Assembly: GCF_002803515.1 (NCBI RefSeq)
Contig: NZ_PHQX01000001.1
Span: 558,001 to 622,000, forward strand
DNA length: 64,000 nucleotides
Direction of reading: 5' to 3'
DNA from: Stenotrophomonas lactitubi
Lineage (GTDB): Bacteria > Pseudomonadota > Gammaproteobacteria > Xanthomonadales > Xanthomonadaceae
Below, piece by piece: positions 60,405 to 64,000 of the stretch. The position numbers were made by a program, and so were the translations under genes. Position 1 is the stretch's first letter; each line of letters starts with the position of its first letter. Under the pieces are notes generated by a model that saw nothing but the letters and a program-made list of their open reading frames with translations, ran no database searches and was not told where the DNA came from.

Positions 60405-61286
60405 TCAGTACAGCGAGCCGGTGTTGACGACCGGCTGCGTGCCGCGGTCCGAGCACAGCACGGTCAACAGGTTGCTGACCATGTGCGCCTTGCGCTCCTC
60501 ATCCAGCTGCACCACGCCGTTCTTCTGCAGTTCGGCCAGCGCCATCTCGACCATGCCGACCGCACCGGCAACGATACGCGAGCGTGCGGCGATCACCGCG
60601 TTTGCCTGTTGACGCTGCAGCATCGCCTGGGCGATCTCGGCGGCGTAGGCGAGGTGGCTGATGCGCGCATCGATCACCTGCACGCCGGCATCGGCCAGGC
60701 GCTCGGCCAGTTCGTTCTTCAGGTGCTGGGAGATCTCGCTGGCGTGGCTGCGCAGCGCTAGCTGGCCGTCCTCGTGCTGGTCGTAGGGATAGCTGGTGGC
60801 CATCGCGCGCAGCGCCGATTCGGACTGGATGTGCACGAAGCTCTCGTAGTCGTCCACGTTGTAGACCGCTTCGGAGGCATCGACCACCTGCCAGACGATC
60901 ACTGCGGCGATCTCGATCGGGCTGCCGTCCAGCTCGTTGACCTTCAGCTTGCCGCTCTCGAAATTACGCACGCGCTGGCTCACGCGGCGCTTGCTGAAGA
61001 AGGGATTGTTCCAGCGCAGGCCGTTGTCCTTGACGGTGCCTACGTACTTGCCGAACAGGCTGACCACCGCCGCCTGGTTGGGCTGCACGGTATACAGGCC
61101 GGCCAGCGCGACCAGGGCCAGCGCGGCGATCAGCAGGCCGGCCAGGATCAGCAGCACGTTGGGCGAGCCGGTGCTGGCCTTCGCCGCAACCCCGGCCACG
61201 AACAGGGCGCCGCCGGCGAGGGCCACGACCAGGGACCCGGCGAGCGCGCCGAGGCCGTTGAGGGAGGACAGCGACTTCTCTTTCAT
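60405..61286 (-). CDS. SPFH/band 7-domain membrane protein
   Basis: 293 residues. Two N-terminal hydrophobic segments (about 11-35 and 43-66) are followed by the SPFH domain ([48 protein letters not shown], then [44 protein letters not shown]) and an Ala/Gln-rich helix ([37 protein letters not shown]). It resembles YbbK/stomatin-like scaffolds of the inner membrane. First gene of a six-gene operon. Confidence 0.88.
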   Translation of the reverse strand: MKEKSLSSLNGLGALAGSLVVALAGGALFVAGVAAKASTGSPNVLLILAGLLIAALALVALAGLYTVQPNQAAVVSLFGKYVGTVKDNGLRWNNPFFSKRRVSQRVRNFESGKLKVNELDGSPIEIAAVIVWQVVDASEAVYNVDDYESFVHIQSESALRAMATSYPYDQHEDGQLALRSHASEISQHLKNELAERLADAGVQVIDARISHLAYAAEIAQAMLQRQQANAVIAARSRIVAGAVGMVEMALAELQKNGVVQLDEERKAHMVSNLLTVLCSDRGTQPVVNTGSLY

Positions 61287-61316
61287 GGCGGTACGTCCTT
61301 GAGGGTTCGAAATGAA

Positions 61317-61333
61317 GATATCAAATTGATATC
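61317..61333. promoter_or_regulatory. GATATC-N5-GATATC inverted repeat, probable RHH operator
   Basis: GATATC (61317-61322), AAATT, GATATC (61328-61333), 30 bases upstream of the SPFH start codon and about 100 bases before purT in the other direction. Its short half-sites and AT-rich centre fit Arc-type ribbon-helix-helix binding. Binding inferred. Confidence 0.6.
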
Positions 61334-61431
61334 ATATTCGGGCTGCCGTTCGTCGGGTGGGCTTGCTCAGGCACTTCGGCCGGACCGGATAGAATGCCCA
61401 CCCGCCTTCACATTGCTGCTGGAACCCCGTC

Positions 61432-62619
61432 ATGGCCAAGCTTGGAACCCCGCTGTCCCCCTCCGCCACCCGCGTGCTGCTGCTGGGCTCGGGCGAACTT
61501 GGCAAGGAGGTGGCCATCGAGCTGCAGCGGTTGGGCGTGGAAGTGATTGCCGCCGACCGTTACGCCGATGCCCCGGCCATGCAGGTGGCACACCGCTCGC
61601 ACGTGATCGACATGCTGGATGCGATGGCCCTGCGCCAGTTGATCGCGCAGGAGCAGCCGCACCTGGTGGTGCCGGAGATCGAGGCGATCCATACCGAGAC
61701 CCTGGTGCAGCTGGAACAGGAGCAGGACCTGCAGGTGATTCCGACTGCGCGTGCCGCGCGCCTGACCATGGACCGTGAGGGCATCCGCCGCCTTGCCGCC
61801 GAGACGCTGGGCCTGCCGACCTCGCCGTACCGCTTTGTCGATACCGAGGCCGAGTACCGCGACGCCGTGGCGGCGATCGGCCTGCCGTGCGTGGTCAAGC
61901 CGGTGATGTCGTCCTCGGGCAAGGGCCAGAGCACGCTGCGCAGCGAGGCGGACATCGCCCCGGCCTGGGAGTACGCGCAGACCGGCGGCCGTGCCGGTGC
62001 CGGGCGCTGCATCGTCGAGGGATTCATCGACTTCGACTACGAGATCACCCTGCTGACAGTGCGCCACGCCGGTGGCACCTCGTTCTGCGCGCCGATCGGC
62101 CACCTGCAGAAGGATGGCGACTATCGCGAAAGCTGGCAGCCGCAGCCGATGTCGGACAAGGCACTGGCGCGTGCCGAGGAGATTTCGCGCGCGATCACCG
62201 ATGACCTGGGTGGCTGGGGCCTGTTCGGTGTCGAGCTGTTCGTGAAGGGCGACGAGGTCTGGTTCAGCGAAGTATCGCCGCGTCCGCATGACACCGGTCT
62301 GGTGACGCTGGTATCGCAGGAACTCAGCGAGTTCGCGCTGCATGCGCGGGCCATCCTCGGCCTGCCGATCCCGCTGATCCGCCAGAGCGGTGCATCGGCC
62401 TCGTGCGCGCTGCTGGCGCATGGCGAGGGCGTGCCGTACTTCAACAACGTGGCCGCCGCACTGCAGGTGCCGGACACCGCCGTGCGCCTGTTCGGCAAGC
62501 CCAGCGTGCACGGCCATCGCCGTGTCGGCGTGACCCTGGCGCGTGCGGAAACCATCGACGAGGCGCGTGCCATCGCGCGTGATGCCGCCGAAGCCATCGG
62601 CGTCGAACTGCGCTCTTGA
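61432..62619 (+). CDS. purT: formate-dependent phosphoribosylglycinamide formyltransferase (GAR transformylase 2)
   Basis: 395 residues, the usual length. ATP-grasp enzyme: [49 protein letters not shown] at the start, [17 protein letters not shown] (ATP loop), FFGVELFV-type [34 protein letters not shown]. It formylates GAR with formate and ATP in purine synthesis, as an alternative to PurN. Divergent from the SPFH operon. Hairpins at 62627 follow the stop. Confidence 0.97.
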   Translation: MAKLGTPLSPSATRVLLLGSGELGKEVAIELQRLGVEVIAADRYADAPAMQVAHRSHVIDMLDAMALRQLIAQEQPHLVVPEIEAIHTETLVQLEQEQDLQVIPTARAARLTMDREGIRRLAAETLGLPTSPYRFVDTEAEYRDAVAAIGLPCVVKPVMSSSGKGQSTLRSEADIAPAWEYAQTGGRAGAGRCIVEGFIDFDYEITLLTVRHAGGTSFCAPIGHLQKDGDYRESWQPQPMSDKALARAEEISRAITDDLGGWGLFGVELFVKGDEVWFSEVSPRPHDTGLVTLVSQELSEFALHARAILGLPIPLIRQSGASASCALLAHGEGVPYFNNVAAALQVPDTAVRLFGKPSVHGHRRVGVTLARAETIDEARAIARDAAEAIGVELRS

Positions 62620-62626
62620 AAAAGAA

Positions 62627-62718
62627 GCGACGACCAACGGTCGTCGCCTACCGAATTTCGGTGGGTACCGACCGTTGGTCGGTATAGATTTCCGGTGGGT
62701 ACCGACCGTTGGTCGGTA
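62627..62718. repeat. three ACCAACGGTCG-type hairpins after purT
   Basis: GCGACGACCAACGGTCGTCGC at 62627-62647, then TACCGACCGTTGGTCGGTA at 62666-62684 and again at 62700-62718. The last two lie 34 bases apart within a direct repeat that includes TTCCGGTGGG. They sit between convergent genes (purT and the phosphatase-fold gene). Confidence 0.85.
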
Positions 62719-62733
62719 CTCCATCAACACCTG

Positions 62734-63942
62734 TTACGGCTTCACGTCCACCCACACCAGGTGGTGGTCGCTGCCGTCGGCGATCTTCGCTTCGGCACTT
62801 TCATTGGCAGGCCAGAACACGCCGCTGCCGATGTACTCGAAACCGGTCGAGGGCAGTACGTAGTCCAGGCGCATGGTGCCTGACTTCGGCCCGAAATCGC
62901 CGGTGGCATGGAACGGTGCGCCCTTGCGTTCGATGCCCTTGGCCGCATAGGCCAGGCTGGTCTGCTCGGCGCCGACGCTGCGCGGGGTGGGGTAGCGCAG
63001 AACGCGGGCGTTCTCGATCAGTTCGACGATCGCCTCGTGGCGGCCATCGCCATCGACCGGATCGTTGTTGAGGTCGCCAAGGATGACGAAGCGTGCATCC
63101 TGGGCCAGGCCGCCGCACTGGCCCTTGTCGTCGCACAACCACGGCTTGTCACCCTTGGACAGGTACTCCTGCCACAGGCGCAGTTCGTCGTGGTTGCGCG
63201 CGGCGTTGCGCTTTTCCGGGCCGTCGAACACCGGCGGCGTCGGATGCGAGACCAGCGCATGCACCACGCCGGCCGGAGTCTTCACCGGCACGTCCCAATG
63301 CGACTTCGACGACAGCCGCAGCTGCGACCAGACGGTGTCGTTGTAGAAGTTTTTGCCGGTACGCGGATCGATCGGGCGGATCGCGCCCGGCATCGCACTC
63401 CACTTCAGCAGCTGGAAGCTGCGCACCTTGGCTTCGTCGATCGGGTAGCGCGACAGCACCAGCATGCCGTACTGGCCCGGGTGCAGGCCGTAGCCCCAGG
63501 CGTCGTTGCCACGGCCTCGGCCTTCACCACCGACCACGCCGTTGTTGTCCAGGTCCAGGCCGCTGGGCACGCCGGTGTTCACCGGTGCCAGGTAGCGGTA
63601 GGCGAAGTGCAGCGGCTTGCCGCCACCGGGCTGGGCCACTTCCAGGTAACGCTTCTGGAACAGGTCGGCAGCGCGATGGGCGTCGTCGAAATCGAATTCG
63701 TTCAGCAGCACCAGGTCAGGGCGCGCCTGCTGCAGTACCGCAGCGATCTTGCGCGCGTGTTCGCTGTCGCCTTCCAGCTCGGCGATCAGGCCGCCGGCTT
63801 CGTCCGAATACAGCGAGGTGTTGTAGGTGGCCAGGCGCAGCGCTGCAGACGGTTTTTCGGTCATCGCGGGGGGCGTGGCGAAGGCGGGAGCGGTGGCGCC
63901 ACAGAGCAGGGCCAGGCCGAGGATCAGGGGTTTGGCGTTCAT
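62734..63942 (-). CDS. secreted endonuclease/exonuclease/phosphatase-fold protein
   Basis: 402 residues, signal peptide LILGLALLCGATAPAFATPP. The fold is shown by LRLATYNTSLY (Asn), LVLLNEFDFDD (Glu), ILGDLNNDPVDGDG (Asp, Asn) and the terminal GSDHHLVWVDV (Asp-His), all in order. It should cleave phosphoester bonds (nucleic acid, phospholipid or inositol phosphate) outside the cytoplasm. A paralogous phytase-like or DNase role cannot be separated. The final 58 bases of the window after its start hold no gene that I can see. Confidence 0.9.
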   Translation of the reverse strand: MNAKPLILGLALLCGATAPAFATPPAMTEKPSAALRLATYNTSLYSDEAGGLIAELEGDSEHARKIAAVLQQARPDLVLLNEFDFDDAHRAADLFQKRYLEVAQPGGGKPLHFAYRYLAPVNTGVPSGLDLDNNGVVGGEGRGRGNDAWGYGLHPGQYGMLVLSRYPIDEAKVRSFQLLKWSAMPGAIRPIDPRTGKNFYNDTVWSQLRLSSKSHWDVPVKTPAGVVHALVSHPTPPVFDGPEKRNAARNHDELRLWQEYLSKGDKPWLCDDKGQCGGLAQDARFVILGDLNNDPVDGDGRHEAIVELIENARVLRYPTPRSVGAEQTSLAYAAKGIERKGAPFHATGDFGPKSGTMRLDYVLPSTGFEYIGSGVFWPANESAEAKIADGSDHHLVWVDVKP

Positions 63943-64000
63943 GGGCCGTATTGTGCACCCGGCCCGGTGTCAGTGGTTTGTCAGCGTCCGTCCAGATCGT

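Overview
The window is about 67% GC by eye, is almost entirely coding, and reads as a chromosomal segment of a Xanthomonadaceae gammaproteobacterium, most likely the Stenotrophomonas maltophilia group. Three things point there: short GTAG-ended palindromes of the SMAG type between genes, a second hairpin family that begins GGGGTCGG and ends CTCTGACCCC, and the gene set itself (minCDE preceded by an acetyltransferase gene, purT, several secreted S9 peptidases, an ACR3-type ars cluster). I see no rRNA, tRNA, CRISPR array, transposase, integrase or phage gene.

Layout. 1-4658: a redox/hydrolase patch (truncated alpha/beta hydrolase, secreted hydrolase with a Cys nucleophile elbow, cupin, carboxymuconolactone-decarboxylase-like protein) convergent with a LysR gene that is divergent from an aldo/keto reductase. 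4686-7323: arsenic cluster arsR-arsC-acr3 divergent from arsH. 7412-13579: PerM/AI-2E-type permease, membrane diguanylate cyclase, small lipoprotein, GNAT, a PPOX-fold protein, and an ArsR repressor with a cupin-like/DUF2867 fusion. 13711-19468: secreted protein, DUF2975-HTH pair, TerC-CBS-CorC protein, metallophosphoesterase, MHS-type transporter. 19473-20913: nucleoside hydrolase and a small membrane protein. 21094-29404: a complete malonate decarboxylase locus (mdcA-C-D-E-G-B-H, SLC13/MatC-like carrier, GntR regulator) with a perfect 16-bp palindrome before mdcA. 29657-35216: TonB-dependent siderophore receptor with a Fur-box-like site, malate:quinone oxidoreductase, GNAT and a membrane protein. 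35320-37000: ArgP/LysG-type regulator divergent from a LysE/ArgO exporter.

37170-48716 looks devoted to peptides: two tandem S9 peptidases of equal length, a POT/PTR proton-peptide symporter, an OPT-family oligopeptide transporter and a third S9 peptidase, interrupted only by a membrane acyltransferase-like gene. 48858-53252: DUF819 permease, a protein with an HEACH motif, and GNAT-minC-minD-minE, where minC and minD both start with TTG and minC overlaps the GNAT stop. 53403-57045: NarL/DesK-type two-component pair, anchored SRPBCC/GyrI-like protein, DUF423 protein. 57303-61286: six co-directional tightly packed genes (SPFH protein, ribbon-helix-helix protein, DUF4177 protein, secreted alpha/beta hydrolase, membrane protein, M15 peptidase) behind a 17-bp inverted repeat; the two 59-residue genes are easily missed. 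61432-63942: purT and a secreted endonuclease/exonuclease/phosphatase-fold protein.

The most interesting leads are the SPFH-RHH-DUF4177 operon, the ArsR plus cupin-like/DUF2867 fusion, the palindrome controlling the mdc operon, the 17-bp arsR/arsH divergent gap, the TTG-coupled min operon, and a 27-bp perfect inverted repeat at 57162-57265. All function calls rest on reading the translated sequences; no database search was run.
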